DNA from: Hybos culiciformis | Lineage: Eukaryota; Arthropoda; Insecta; Diptera; Hybotidae | Direction: 5' to 3' | NCBI GenBank assembly: GCA_964007475.1 | Contig: OZ023273.1 | Coordinates: 119,645,812 to 119,709,811, forward strand | DNA length: 64,000 nucleotides | In this document: positions 12,001 through 24,308 of the stretch, in pieces | Layout of the letters: each line of letters begins with the position of its first letter | How positions within the stretch are numbered: position 1 is the first letter of the stretch | The notes under the pieces: generated by a model | Told to the model about the DNA's origin: nothing | The model's database searches: none | The model's input: only the letters and a program-made list of their open reading frames with translations | Translations under genes and position numbers: made by a program

Positions 12001-15000
12001 TTCCTAAATCAGGGAATTTATATCAAATTTATATTAAAGAAAAGCAAAAAGATGCAGGATGCTATTGAACTATGAATAAAATGTGTGCTAGGACATCTGA
12101 TCCTTATAAATATATTTTATAGTTCCTTTGCTAAAGGAAAAAAAAAAAATTGAAAATATGATAATTTACGAAAAAAAAAAAAATTTTTAATATCATATTT
12201 TTGGCACACTTTTGAAATTTAAAAACAAAAAACATTTCAAATGCATTTAAAGTATCTTCAGTAGGCTTATATCTGAAACTAAAATGCAATTTTTATTAAA
12301 ACTTTGTCTTTTCGAATAAATAAAATGATCTGAATCTAAATTTGAATAAATGAACTATTAGTCCCTTAGAAATATAGGTATGATGTAGGTGATATTAAAT
12401 TCTAGAATAGGATAATTTTAAACTTATAAAAGACACTGAAGATTATAAATTAAAACAGATTTGCCTTAATATAAATTTTTTTTAGGAGGTCTTATTTGAT
12501 TCTTTTGTTAACTGAGGTAAATACTTATATTTTAACATACTTTTTTTTTTGTCTAAGAATTTTGAAGATGACTACTACATCCGGCGATATAGTTTTGAAA
12601 AAAATTTTCGATTCCCCGAAATGCACATCTGCCCAATATATAGTCTTCAACCTCAAAATCTCATATTTATATAATTAAAACTTTAATTCAGTAGGTACTA
12701 CATATCAAATTGTATTGTTTTACAATATACTTATAGAATTACTCTAGTACATTATTGATCACATTAAAATGATCAACAGAACTATGTGTATTTTACTTAC
12801 TAAGTGCAGTTTTAACGTAGCTAATATAAAGATTGATTTTATTTTTCTTTAGATGTTTTTAGCATACTTTTCAATTGCAAAATCTTAGTTTAATTCGATC
12901 CAAACTATTTTTTTGATGCTATTAAATTTTGGAAGATAAAATAAAATAAACTTATTATTTTGAGAACTTTTTATATATTTAATTTTTTTTTTTTATTCAG
13001 CAGAAATTATATTCATGTATATAGACCGTAATAATATTATAAATTCATATACAATTTTATTTTATTTATATATATACTTACTATGTGTAATATTAAAATA
13101 ACATTATTTTGAAAATGCAGTGAACTGCAAACGTTCAACGAAGAAAATATTTATTTTATAAATAACTATAATGTTTGTATATATACATAGTATATGCAAA
13201 ATGCATAGTATATTAAATTAAATTCTTTAAAATATCCAAATGGAAACTTATTGAATTTTTTTTTTTTTTTTCAATCTAAACGAAGGGCATAAAAAAAGTT
13301 TTGGTAGGTTTTAAAAAGACAATTTTTTGAATTTTAAAATAAAAATACATTCGATTTTATTATTTCTAAATTCGTCTTTACAAAATAAAATTAATTTGAA
13401 AGCATTTCAATAAAATGTATAAAAGATATCATCTACCTACCTACAGCATTTACGATTTAGCCGGCTATTTTATAAACCGTTAATTATATACATACTTAAT
13501 AAAAGTTTTGCTTTTAAAATTCAAAGAAAACAAAACAAGATGCACAATGAAAATATTAGAACAAGTATGTAATTGTTTCTATAACTATGCAGCTTTTAAA
13601 TATACACAAATATCAACGAAATAATTTTCATTATAATTTATTCTCAAAATTCTCGCAGGGCACTAGTACCTATAGATCCTTAATATAAATAATATAATGT
13701 ATATATATATTGTATTTTTTTTTGAAATAGTTTATAGATAATATTTCTTGAATTTTTTGGACAGATAATTATTCTTCAATAATTTTCAGAGAAATATACA
13801 AACTTTTTTTATAATAATTTTCGATACAGATTTGCCCTTCCATTAATCCCTTCGAATATCAATTTGTTCAAATATTGTAAATTCAATAATCAATATTGTC
13901 CATGAATTATTTTATTTTCATTTATTTGTTTGCATAAAAATCTGACGTAAATTGAAGTTTTTGTTTTGAAAGAAAAAAAAAAAAAATTTCTTAAAAATTA
14001 AGAAGAAAAATTAATTCTTAAATAAAACTATAGATGAAAAAGATTGAGAAACAAATGTTAATTATTTATTTGTTTAAATTATATATGATATAAGAAAAAC
14101 AATTATGGTTGCAACTCAGTTCTATTTTTTATTTAACCAATGAAAATATTGTGATTATATAATTTAAAAAAGAAGAGTAACAAAATCAGACATTATAAAA
14201 TTAGATAAAATTTAGAATTAATAAATGTAAATTTAAAAAGCCTAATTAATCAAATTTTATTTTTTATATTTGACATAATTTTTCCAGACAAAACATAATA
14301 ATTTTTTATATACGTTTATTTTGTAGGAAAAAAAATGTAATAATATGAAAATAGGAAATTTTATCAATAATATTAAAAATTTATAAAACAAGCATTTTGA
14401 AAGCTTTTTTTTGCCACAAAATTAATATAAGTTCTATAAACGAAAAAAAAAAAACAATTTCAATATTATTAAAAAATCTAAAAGATAATAAATTATGACA
14501 ATGAAATTTTTTTTTCTAATTTTACCTCAGACACACTACATTTCTATTAGGTGTAGGTATCTATATTATATAATCTTTATTAATACTATTATCTTTCATT
14601 ATTAAAAGAATTATTAGTCAATTAATTTGTTGTTTACTACACAATTCGCTGAACTTATAATTAGTTCAAATACAAATCAATCTATATAAACTATACATGT
14701 TCGTCATAACACATATATTATAATTTACTATCAATATTTTCCATTTTTGAAAAAAGAGAGATTCATCTATTAGAATTTATTTATAACAATTTGCCGGGAT
14801 TAAAAATAAACAAAAAATTTTAAACTGTCTTTTCAAAAACATCATGATCACAAAAAAAAAATACAATTTAGATTATTTGTATAATTATAATACACTAAAA
14901 ATACGTCAAAAACAAAAAAAAATTTCAATAATTTTGCACTTTTTCTGGTTATCAACATTGCAATTAATTTTTCAAGAATCTTATACTTTTATTATTATTA

Positions 15001-15928
15001 TTATTATTGTTATTTTTTATTTTTTGGAAAGTTAGTTATTGCGCAAGGGACAACTCAATTAATAATAAAAGCTTTGCTGAAATGTCAATAAATAAATAGG
15101 AATTAAAAAAAAAACCCACAAAGTAATTATTTAAAAATAAACTTTTTTTTCATTTACTTTTTTTTAATAATAATAAATTATGGCTTCCAATCACGAAAAG
15201 TACTCAATTTCTCATTTTTTACCTATTTATCCTTTTTTTTTTCGTTTTATTTTCTAAATCATGATTAGAATAATTAATAAGTGGGTTGCCTTCCCACCAG
15301 AATTTCTTTACCTTTTTCCTATTCATTTTGTTCAAAAAAAAAAAAAACAAATTTTTAAAAAAAAATTATTTTTGTGCATAAGCATAGTAAGAACATAATA
15401 CATATTATATGTTTTATATAAATTTATAAATTTGGGTGAATTATGAAATTAACAAAAAACAAAAAAAAAACTAAAGAATTATACATTATTATTTTTCGTT
15501 GTTGTTAAATTAGGGATCCGATGAGTGTAAAGTAAAATAATGAAAGGGTTCGATAATAAATTTTATAGTAAATTATTATTTGTATATATATACGTTTGGC
15601 AAATAATATTATTTGTTATTTTAATTTATTGATACTGTTTTTAAATTTTATGACAACAATTTGAAATTGTATTTTGTATGTACTTATTTTAGTTTTTAAA
15701 TGTTTGCAAAAAGTAACAAATTTTTTTTTTGTTATTGAAATTATAATTAAATATTATTTTATCTCATTTAATTAATTATCAATGCAAAAAAAATCACTGT
15801 CTCCTATTAAACTAAAGGATTCGATGTCGAAATCAAAATCCGCCTGAAGAATCCTCCCGTCACTGGCAACTTCGTAACTTTATTCCTTTGAAATGATGTA
15901 CATAAATTATAGTAAATGTTATCATGAC
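9041..15928. other. Long AT-rich region without recognised genes
   Basis: Mostly homopolymer-rich intergenic sequence. Two patches stand out. 12555-12668 is open in more than one frame on both strands and is preceded by a T-rich tract ending in AG. About 15815-15890 is a 75-bp stretch of near-balanced base composition, open on the minus strand. Neither was identified. A local direct duplication around TATTACTTCA(C/T)ACATT lies at about 10957-11000 and 11092-11130. Confidence 0.4.
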
Positions 15929-15936
15929 AATCCATC

Positions 15937-16469
15937 TAGGGTTTTTGGACCGAGCCGGCTCGATCCAAAAAGCTCGAGCTAGCTCGTCTGTTTTTTGCTT
16001 GAATGAAGATCGAGTTTTTATCTGCTAGTGGCTCGAGCTCAGCATTTTTAATGTTTTACATTTTACTCTTGTTTTTTTTTATTTTATTGAAAAGAAAAGT
16101 TTATATAAGGAAATATTTCACTTCAATCTTATAAGTCACATTCAATTTTAACAGAAAATGATACACTGAAATGGATTTCTTATGTTTTCATATTTTATGA
16201 TGTTTTGCTTTTTTATATTTTAAAACGTTTCGTTTAATAATTTTGCAATATTTATTGTTATTTTTATAATTTTGTAATGAGTAAATTATGTTTAAATTAG
16301 AAGAGTAAAGTTAAAATTTTATGCCCTGAAATTGGTTTCTGTATGCCATTGTTTTTTCCTATGTATTTTATTTTTAAGAAGGCTCGGGTGGCTCGAGCTA
16401 CCCGATCCTCCTTATAGAAAAAGCTTGAGGGCTCGAGCTTACGAAAATGGTCGAGTTTCAAAAACCCTA
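15937..16469. mobile_element. hAT-like MITE with TAGGGTTTTTG ends
   Basis: The terminal inverted repeat TAGGGTTTTTG (left) and CAAAAACCCTA (right) is flanked by a perfect 8-bp direct repeat AATCCATC (15929-15936 and 16470-16477). Subterminal GGCTCGAGCT-type blocks, themselves palindromic, occur at both ends (about 15950-15990, 16020-16040 and 16380-16455). The 533-bp length and lack of a transposase mark it as non-autonomous. Confidence 0.88.
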
Positions 16470-16477
16470 AATCCATC

Positions 16478-17235
16478 CATCCAAATTTCGAAAAATGAAG
16501 TTGAAATTGTAATATTCTCTATCTATTATATTTTGTTTCTCTTTCTAAGAATAACTCAGAAGATAAGCATATAAGCTAAACTCTGTAATATTTTAAGTAA
16601 TATTTGCCTAAGATTAAGGAAACATGTAAATTATATGATAATAAATAAATTTAAATTAAATTAATTTAATAGTAGAAATTAGTAGAGCAGCCTTGCTGCT
16701 CTTTGTTAACAGTTGGTACAGAAGATAATTATGTAGATTCATTAATTATTATACTTTTAAATATTTGGCGTTAATATTGAACACCAAAAAAATAATATTT
16801 CTTTCTTTAAGATTATGAGCCAAGTTTAGTATACATATTCGTGTTTGAAATATTTGGCAGTATTTTTAATCTGTTGATTTCCAATTACTTTATACATACT
16901 TAGGTATTTGTTATTAATAATTATACTGATTTAGTTGGTTCTTTTTTCTAAACATAATTTAATATTTCTTTATACACGTTAATATATCATATTTCCATTT
17001 TTCCTAATTATAGTTTTTATAATGTAAATTAACCGCAAAATAAAAACTATTTTTCACAAACATATATGTACATTTTTTATAGTATATTTGTGTACTTTAC
17101 ATATGTTTATATAACAGTTTTAAAATTATATGTAACATCTAAAATATACATTAAAAATCGTGTACATGATTTTCACATTAATTGTTATAAGCGTTAACTT
17201 GCTAACAGGGAAATTTTTAAAAATTATTTTTTTGT
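16478..17235. other. AT-rich spacer
   Basis: No gene, repeat or RNA signal that I can support. Confidence 0.4.
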
Positions 17236-17242
17236 ATATTAG

Positions 17243-17524
17243 CATAGAGTAATAATATTTATAAGAGGGTCAGAATTCATACAAGTAAATTTCAGAATTT
17301 TTTTTCAAATAACTCAAAAATGATGACAATATTTTCAATGTATTGAATAAAAATTTCATACTCAAATGTGTTTATTCTTAATACAATAATAAAAATAATA
17401 AAATTAAGAATAAAAACATTTGAGTTAAAAAATTTAACTCAATACATTCAAAATATTGTCATAATTTTTGAAAAAAATTTACTTGTATGAATTCTGTTCC
17501 TCTTATAAATATTATTACTCAATG
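17243..17524. mobile_element. Near-palindromic MITE with CATAGA ends and 7-bp TSD
   Basis: Almost the whole 282 bp is one imperfect inverted repeat. The ends read CATAGAGTAATAATATTTAT and, inverted from the right, CATTGAGTAATAATATTTAT. The arms continue through (A/T)CAGAATTCATACAAGTAAAT to an A/T-rich loop near 17380. It is flanked by a 7-bp direct repeat ATATTAG (17236-17242 and 17525-17531). It shares CA...TG ends and duplication length with 37988-38204, suggesting one family. P-superfamily elements give 7-8 bp duplications and CA ends, so that assignment is possible but unproven. Confidence 0.83.
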
Positions 17525-17531
17525 ATATTAG

Positions 17532-19518
17532 GTACATACTTTTTTTTTCATTTTAATAATGAATGTATGTATATAGAATTAAAAATACTAGATTAATATT
17601 TTCCAGGAAAAACATTTTTATTTACCACGTCGGTTTTTTATATAATATCATATGTACAGTCAAAACATGTTTTCCAGGTTGTAATCATCTGGCAACTCTG
17701 TTAACCGGAGAAATTTTAAAGTTTCAGTTTCAAATGAAAGAAAATTAAAATAAAATTTGTTTATTATACACACGGGCACGACATTACACACAACGTCTAC
17801 TTATACTAGACTAGCTCCTTTGCTAGGTAGATGCGCCAATGAATTTTTGGCTGCAAAATCTCAGTTTTTTCTCCAATAATCGGTTTTAACTTTGTATGGT
17901 ATACAATTTTATTCGCGTTTTACTTAACACAGCATTATTATTGTTATTAATATCATGTTATGTATTATTTTCCATTTTGTTGCCAGAAGGTGAAATGAAA
18001 TGGGTCTTCCAGACAAAAAAAAATGCTACACTTGCACTAGACGTGATACTATATTATACTGTATACGTTCGTATATATTTTTTTTGGTTTTTTTTTTCAT
18101 TTGTTGGTTTTGACTATTTGGGTGTCGTTTGAATATATAAAATTTAATGTATTTTTTTTTTATTTCGGATGCAATGGTAAAATAATTTATGATATTTTTA
18201 ATGTACTCAGCTGTCTCAGATATATTTTATATAAATTACCGTGTTTTTTTTTTTTTTTTTGTTATTCGCAATATAAATTATTATCGTTTATTAAAAATCA
18301 ATTTTGTATATAAACTAAGAATTTTTTTTTTTTTTTTTAATTCAACATTCTATGTGAATTGGAGAAAAATTGGTTTCTGTTAAAAAAAAAAGAATCGAGT
18401 GCATTTAAAATGAACATTAAAAATATTATTTGGTATCTATACATTTTGATTTTATGCAATTTGAATCGTTTCTATTTGATTTGTTAGTTTTTCTTCTTTT
18501 ATTATTTTGTATAAATTGAAAATGATATTAAAAAATTTGTATTATGTTTGTGAAGTGTGAGGTAATTATTTCGATAGTCTTCTTTGATATATATTTTGAT
18601 CTTGCCCGATTATGTGCAGTATGTTTTTTTTTATTGGGATTATAAAAAAAATTTACATTGAGAATAAGGTTTCATTGTATTGGGATTTAATTAATATTTG
18701 ATATTAAAGTTTTAAATAAAAATTAAAGTTTTAAATAAAAAACTGTATAAATTTAGGTATTTAAATTTTTAGATTTTTATGTGAGAATCACTTTATCAGT
18801 AATAAAAATATTGGGAATTTGAACAAATTGCTAATTTTTTTGTTTTAATTTTGGATAATTTTTATATCGAACAAACTCAGATTATCATAGATTTCCTATA
18901 TTATAATTAAAAGTTCCTTAATTGAATTAAATAGTTTTTAAATCATGAAATACAATGAAAATTAAATGCATATGTTTGAAAGCTATTTTTTAATACATTT
19001 TTTAATACATTTTTGGGTATAATGTCTCATTGGTCTTAACGCCATAATGGACTTATGGCCCCTTTTAAATTGAAGTTATTTGACTTTTGCTTTAGTTACT
19101 GAACCTTTGTTTCCCCCATAAGCACATTAAAAGATTAAGTTTAATTCACAATTCCTCTTTGAGAAAAGTATTGATTACTTTTAAAATACAATTACTTTGT
19201 AATCAATACTTTTCTAAATAGAATTCGCCGCGCCGATACAAACTTTTCTTATTTAAATTGAGAGCAAGAATTATTTATTTTATAATTTACTGATTTTCGA
19301 TGTTCTTTTTTTTTTTTTGTTTTCCATTAAAAAAAAATCCCCAAATATTAATGTTATTAATAAAAAATATTAATTACCAAATTATTCAAAAAAAAAAAAA
19401 CTTTAAAAATAATCATAGGTATTTCCGAATATAAAACAATAGATCAACGTAACTAATTTTTAAAATTTTATTTCAATTTTGTACTTTATCACAACTATAA
19501 GCTAAAATAAAATCAAAA
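17532..19518. other. AT-rich spacer upstream of the first OBP gene
   Basis: Contains many T runs. A perfect 16-bp stem (19163-19178 with 19199-19214, 20-nt loop) is the only clear structure; its ends give no obvious target-site duplication. The OBP promoter must lie near the right end but I cannot point to its elements. Confidence 0.4.
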
Positions 19519-20014
19519 ATGAAAATTTTATTTTTAATTTTTTTAGCAAAAATGCTTCACACGGTATGTTTTTTTTTTTTTAATTGCTTGAACCTATTGA
19601 ACCATTTTCATCATCATGTAATAATATTTTCTATGTTTCTTATTTTAGGCTATTTGTCAATTCAATACGATGCAAGGTTTAGTTGTTCCCCGAGCAATAT
19701 GGATGAGATGCAGAGCTGAAAATAATATTGACGCAAATATCTTGCAAGGTTTTAGAACGAGATATTTGAATCGTAATATGAATACATATTGTTTTACGGC
19801 ATGTATATTCGAAAGAATGAATATTATTAGAAACGGAGACTTATATGATGAAGGTGCTCGTTTGGGCTTAAGGACTATTGATTTTAGAAGATGTGGAAAT
19901 ATTCCAGGTAATCAAATGCGAGAAAGATGTTCAAGATCATTTGTAATCTACGAGTGTTTACAAAATTTAATTGGTAATGCTGGAGCAGTAGTAACTTTTT
20001 CCGATATATTTTAA
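19519..20014 (+). CDS. Odorant-binding protein (classic six-cysteine, PBP/GOBP family)
   Basis: Two coding exons: 19519-19563 (15 codons) and 19649-20014, joined across an 85-bp phase-0 intron with donor GTATGT and a T-rich acceptor ending TTTTAG. The product is 136 residues. It starts with a hydrophobic signal peptide (MKILFLIFLAKMLHTA...). Counting residues between cysteines in the mature part gives C-X26-C-X3-C-X29-C-X11-C-X8-C. The X3 and X8 spacings are diagnostic of insect OBPs, which carry hydrophobic ligands in the fluid around chemosensory neurons or in other secretions. The C3-C4 interval of 29 is shorter than the usual 36-42. An extra Cys lies near the signal cleavage region (AICQF). 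It is tail to tail with the OBP at 21923-22339. Confidence 0.9.
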
Positions 20015-20020
20015 TTGCAA

Positions 20021-20026
20021 AATAAA
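20021..20026 (+). terminator. Polyadenylation signal AATAAA of the first OBP gene
   Basis: AATAAA begins 7 bases after the stop codon. In such AT-rich DNA chance matches are common, so the assignment rests on position. Confidence 0.4.
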
Positions 20027-21852
20027 AAAAAAATAATTCTTACATATTTCATTGAATTCGAGATTATGCAATATAGAAGATAAAAAATTTAAATAAAATA
20101 AAAAATAAATTAAATAATTCAATAATAGTATAATAGTTCTATATAAAGTCTAATGTAATTTTTAATATTTAGTTATGTATGTATGTATTTTCAATTTTTA
20201 AGAATAAATATTTCTAAGACTGAGTGACGTTATAATAACTTTAAAATTTCCTTACAGGTAATTTTCTTTTAAACATAAAAACTCTGAATTTATTAGAAAA
20301 TCGATTAAAATTGTTTCTTGAAATGTGACTAATTGTTGAAAATTAAAAACATAAACAAAATTATATTTTTAGCCCCTTTTACATTAAAAAATTAAAAAAC
20401 CGACTATATGATTTCAATAAATGTCAGTTCGTTGGCCGGTTGGTCACTAAAATTCTTGCAACTATAAAATAAAACTTTGAATGCCAAAACATGCGCAGTC
20501 TCTATCACTTTCACTTTGACTAAAAGTTGAGATTCTATCATTCCAATTCTAAAAAAGATTGATCGTTAAATCTATTCACCTCTAAAAGTTGAGATTCTAT
20601 CATTTCGGGTTTCGGAGTTAAAGGCCAACAACCCGACACGGGTCTAAATAATTCTCATGTAAAATTTTCATAAATTTTATATTTTATAAAAAGTTTAAAT
20701 TTTAATGATAATTAGTATTTGGGTGAATTAGAGGAATTTAAAAAGTAGTTACACAGCCCAAGTATTATCTTAAATCGGAATGCTGGGTACCTATTACACA
20801 ATATTATTTCTTCTGTATGTGAAATACACTGAATTTAGTTTTTGCCTGAATCTAAAATTAAACTATTTTGTTTTTCCATATAACATTGTAATTTATTAAC
20901 AAAAAAAAAGCCCAATGAAGAATTTACAACAGGAAACATTTCAATTTCAATAAGTCAATAGTATCTAAGTCTACTATTTATGTGTACATCTAAATTAAAT
21001 GTTTATAATTTTTTTGTTAGATTAATTTGATAATTTACTTACTCATAATTGATTCGACGAAATCTATGATAAATTTTCAATAAAACATAATTTAACAAGA
21101 AAATATCTCAAAGACCAGTGTTTCTATTTTAATTTTTAAGTTATAATTTATAATACGACTGACTTTAAATAAAAATAAAATACCGAATGGTATATAAGTA
21201 TAAGCGATGATCATTAGACAGAATTGTTAGGCTTTGTGTGAACTTTATTTAAACAATGTTAAAATAATTATTATCATTTACGGCAATAGTTCAATAAACT
21301 TGAACCCAAAGGTTCTAATTAACTTCTATTGAAAAAAAAATCCATAAAAGGTATAAATAAGTATTTATACATTGAAAAGAAATAAGCTTCCATTATAAAA
21401 ATTCACTTACATACTCAACTTCTAAAATAAAAAAATGAATGTATATCTAAGATGAAAAAAAAAAAAACCATTTTAGGCCAAAAATTAAAAGAATATATTT
21501 AGCCCCTGTACTTTTTCTAAAAGTATCAAAGAACAAATGGGTTTAAAAGGTTTCGCTTATAAAGCCATATCTGCTTGTTTATTTTTAAAATATAAATTTA
21601 CCTTATATTATAATTAAAATTTTACCAAATTACAAATTAACTTAAAATTAAATATAGCGAAAAAATCAAACGATAATATTATTTTAAGAACTAAGTGTCT
21701 AATAATAGAGCTGAAAGCTTTTAAATGTTGAATCAAACTTTGCACCAATAAAAATTTAATTTTCATCATTTTTTTTTGCTGTTTTTTTTCGGAATGTAAC
21801 CAGTAACCAGTAAAATGTGACCAGTAAAATTTTTCATTCTTTTAATTCATAT
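20027..21852. other. Spacer between the convergent OBP genes
   Basis: AT-rich and without a supported gene. One 23-bp direct repeat (CTAAAAGTTGAGATTCTATC...) occurs at 20520-20542 and 20582-20604 in a slightly less AT-rich patch (about 20400-20650). That patch may be the remains of an old element, but no terminal repeats are visible. Confidence 0.4.
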
Positions 21853-21858
21853 TTTATT
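21853..21858 (-). terminator. Polyadenylation signal of the second OBP gene
   Basis: AATAAA on the minus strand, 64 bases beyond the stop codon of the OBP gene at 21923-22339. Assigned by position only. Confidence 0.35.
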
Positions 21859-21922
21859 CATACATCTTAATATTATTCTTAACTTCATTTATTAATATCT
21901 TTTTTAATGTTTTTAGTAAATT

Positions 21923-22339
21923 TTATATCAATTTTGTTTCATAATATAAAAGGCAATCAACTACTTGATAAGCTGAATCACAAATGTGCATCCTTAAATC
22001 TATTTTACTGCATTCATCAATTATTCTTTTCGATTGCTCGAGGCTAAAATTTTGATTAGTTGAAATAATATCTAAGATGATATCATTTTGTACAACAGAT
22101 TCTCGTAATATTCCTGAAGTTTGTAAGAAACATAAAATAAAACATCGTATTTCTGGGCTCGGATTCGATAAATCGCCACGTCTTAACTTAATTACATCTC
22201 CTAATGAGAGATTGTTATTGGCAATACATTGTCTTGCTATTTGATACCCTTTAATTCTATATTCAACACTTACTGCGATTGCAGTTTGAAGATATAATAA
22301 AAATATAGAAAAATGTTTTATCGAATAAACAGTTGTCAT
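21923..22339 (-). CDS. Odorant-binding protein (classic six-cysteine, PBP/GOBP family), intronless
   Basis: A single open frame of 138 residues from ATG at 22339. Residues about 8-23 are a hydrophobic signal segment (IKHFSIFLLYLQTAIAV). Cysteine spacing is C-X27-C-X3-C-X39-C-X9-C-X8-C, an exact match to the classic insect OBP pattern. The predicted role is binding small hydrophobic ligands in secreted fluid. The sequence is clearly different from the neighbouring OBP (19519-20014) outside the cysteine frame, so the two are old paralogs at most. Unlike its neighbour it has no intron within the coding region. Confidence 0.92.
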   Translation of the reverse strand: MTTVYSIKHFSIFLLYLQTAIAVSVEYRIKGYQIARQCIANNNLSLGDVIKLRRGDLSNPSPEIRCFILCFLQTSGILRESVVQNDIILDIISTNQNFSLEQSKRIIDECSKIDLRMHICDSAYQVVDCLLYYETKLI

Positions 22340-23633
22340 TGAAACTGATTTTGTTAAATGTTAGCTAAAAACTGAAAAATTATTAGATGAACAAAAAAAT
22401 TTTTAGTATACGAGAGATCAATATTAACAGCCTTCAGAAATTTAATTAAATCACATTAAATTTTTTTTTTTTCACAAATTACAATAATTGTAAAATTATT
22501 TTTAGACCATGAAAATCTTTTTGTTTGTACAAAAAATGGGACAAATAAATAATAATAAAAATTATACTAAATGGATAATTTGATTTAGAATAATTTTGAA
22601 ATTTCACGATAAAAGATTCAGATCAAATTCAACGCATTTCATTGTAATAAAAAGTTGAAATATAAAGTGCTATTTTGTAATTTTGTAAATATTTAATATC
22701 AATAAAACTCTGATTCAATTTTGTTCGAAAAATTACAGAAAATATAATCTGGTAAAGTAAAAGTAGGTATAAATAAACTCAAATTTTTTACTGTTCTAGT
22801 TTTTAACTTTTCTGCATCTGGTTTTTACTTTTATGGTTCCTTTTTTTGATTTTTAAATGATATTGTCTCTTTGGCACAGCCGGTCTGTAAATAGCAATAA
22901 TAAAATTTAATGTATAATATCACGAAACCGTTTTGTCCTTTTATTTCCACTATTTATGGCAAACGTAGGAATTTCCCGCAACATTAAAAAAAAGACTTAC
23001 TGTAGGTATATGAAACATTTAAAAATATTTAATTTTTTTTTATAAATAATTAAATATAAGTCTTTGATCTTAAAAGCTTTAAAAAAATCTTATCAGCAAA
23101 TAAATTATTTTATTTTATATTTATACATACATCTATATTTTTATATTTAAAAAAGCCAAACAATTTTTGCACACCAAAGAAGCTAATTTAATTTTTACAA
23201 ATTGAAAATAATAAATCAGATAAATACCTATTTATCCAAACAAATTTTCAGTTTAAATTTTTATAATTTCTTTTTTTTTTTTAAGAGAGAAATTAGCATA
23301 AATTCATTATGAATTACCATTTCTTTCCCTGAAATCATTGAGAAAAATATTCTTAATATCACAAAAATTGTGAAAAATGTCAACTAAATCAAATTTCTTG
23401 TTAACAAACTGAAAATCTGTCGAATGACAATTTCAGTATCTTCGGTATTATGAGAAACCATTATCATTACTTTTAATAATTTATTTCGGTTACTATATAA
23501 TGAGCATTCACATGAAATGATCATACATATATTATGATTTGAAGAAACAGCTAAGTTAAAGTAAAATCAGTAGGTCATATTTTGTTTTGTATTTGTGTAA
23601 TATGTTAATTTATTTTAAGTACTGGATCAACAT
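22340..23633. other. AT-rich spacer upstream of the second OBP gene
   Basis: Presumed to contain the promoter of the OBP at 21923-22339. No other gene, repeat or element was recognised. Confidence 0.4.
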
Positions 23634-23636
23634 TAA

Positions 23637-24046
23637 TGGCTTGAGCACAGCAAATACCGCAAAGCAATTTAGAGCTACCGTAAAAACCGATTTTCTGCGT
23701 TATTCCTTAATTAATTTAAATAAGAATTATGAAAAACGCAAGATATTAATTTTATTGATTTTTTGTAAAAAGAATTTCTTAAAATTATTTCATAATTAAT
23801 TAGAAAACTGAATTTATTTTTTTTTTGCTCCAGAAAGAATTGACTACGTCACAAAATAATTTTTTTGTTTCTTTTGCATCGAAATTTGGTTTTGCTGCAT
23901 TTTTCTGTCACAATCATATTATAAAAAAAAAAAAAAAAACAGTTGTTTGCAGTTGATTTTTTTGCTTTCAGGTAAAATTAGCTGTGAACAGGTTTCCGGA
24001 ACATTCCTTCAAAAATTGCTTTGCGGTATTAGCTGTGCTCAAGGCA
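23637..24046. mobile_element. PIF/Harbinger-like MITE
   Basis: The left end TGGCTTGAGCACAGC(A)AATACCGCAAAGC and the right end read inverted, TGCCTTGAGCACAGC(T)AATACCGCAAAGC, match over about 35 bp with few differences. A TAA direct repeat flanks it (23634-23636 and 24047-24049). Three-base TWA duplications are typical of PIF/Harbinger. The TGCCTTG start recurs in the element at 49994-50460. It is 410 bp long and encodes no transposase. Confidence 0.82.
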
Positions 24047-24161
24047 TAAGGGTAATTATTAAACTTACAAGGTCTGGCGTATAGGAAGCAAAATAAAAAA
24101 AAAAGTTCCTTAAAAAACAAAATAAGTCAAGGTAAGGGAAAGTTTTTTTTGAAATACATAC

Positions 24162-24300
24162 GGAACAAAAATTTACTAAAATTCCAAACATATGAGTTCT
24201 TGTCAATCTATTCCACTCATTCATTAAAATTAAGAAACCATGCATAAACTCAGACACATGATTGAAGCATGAACTGACAGTTGTCTGTTTTACTTCAAAT
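24162..24300 (-). other. Possible isolated exon (unidentified)
   Basis: The minus strand is open from about 24308 and reads a varied, non-repetitive peptide containing SCFNHVSEFMHGFLILMNEW and RTHMFGILVNF, unlike the K/N/F/I strings of random AT-rich frames. A consensus donor GTATGT follows at 24161. No good acceptor or start codon is evident, and no adjoining exon was found. I do not recognise the family. It may be an exon of a gene extending elsewhere, a decayed gene, or chance. Confidence 0.22.
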
Positions 24301-24308
24301 TTTAGCAC

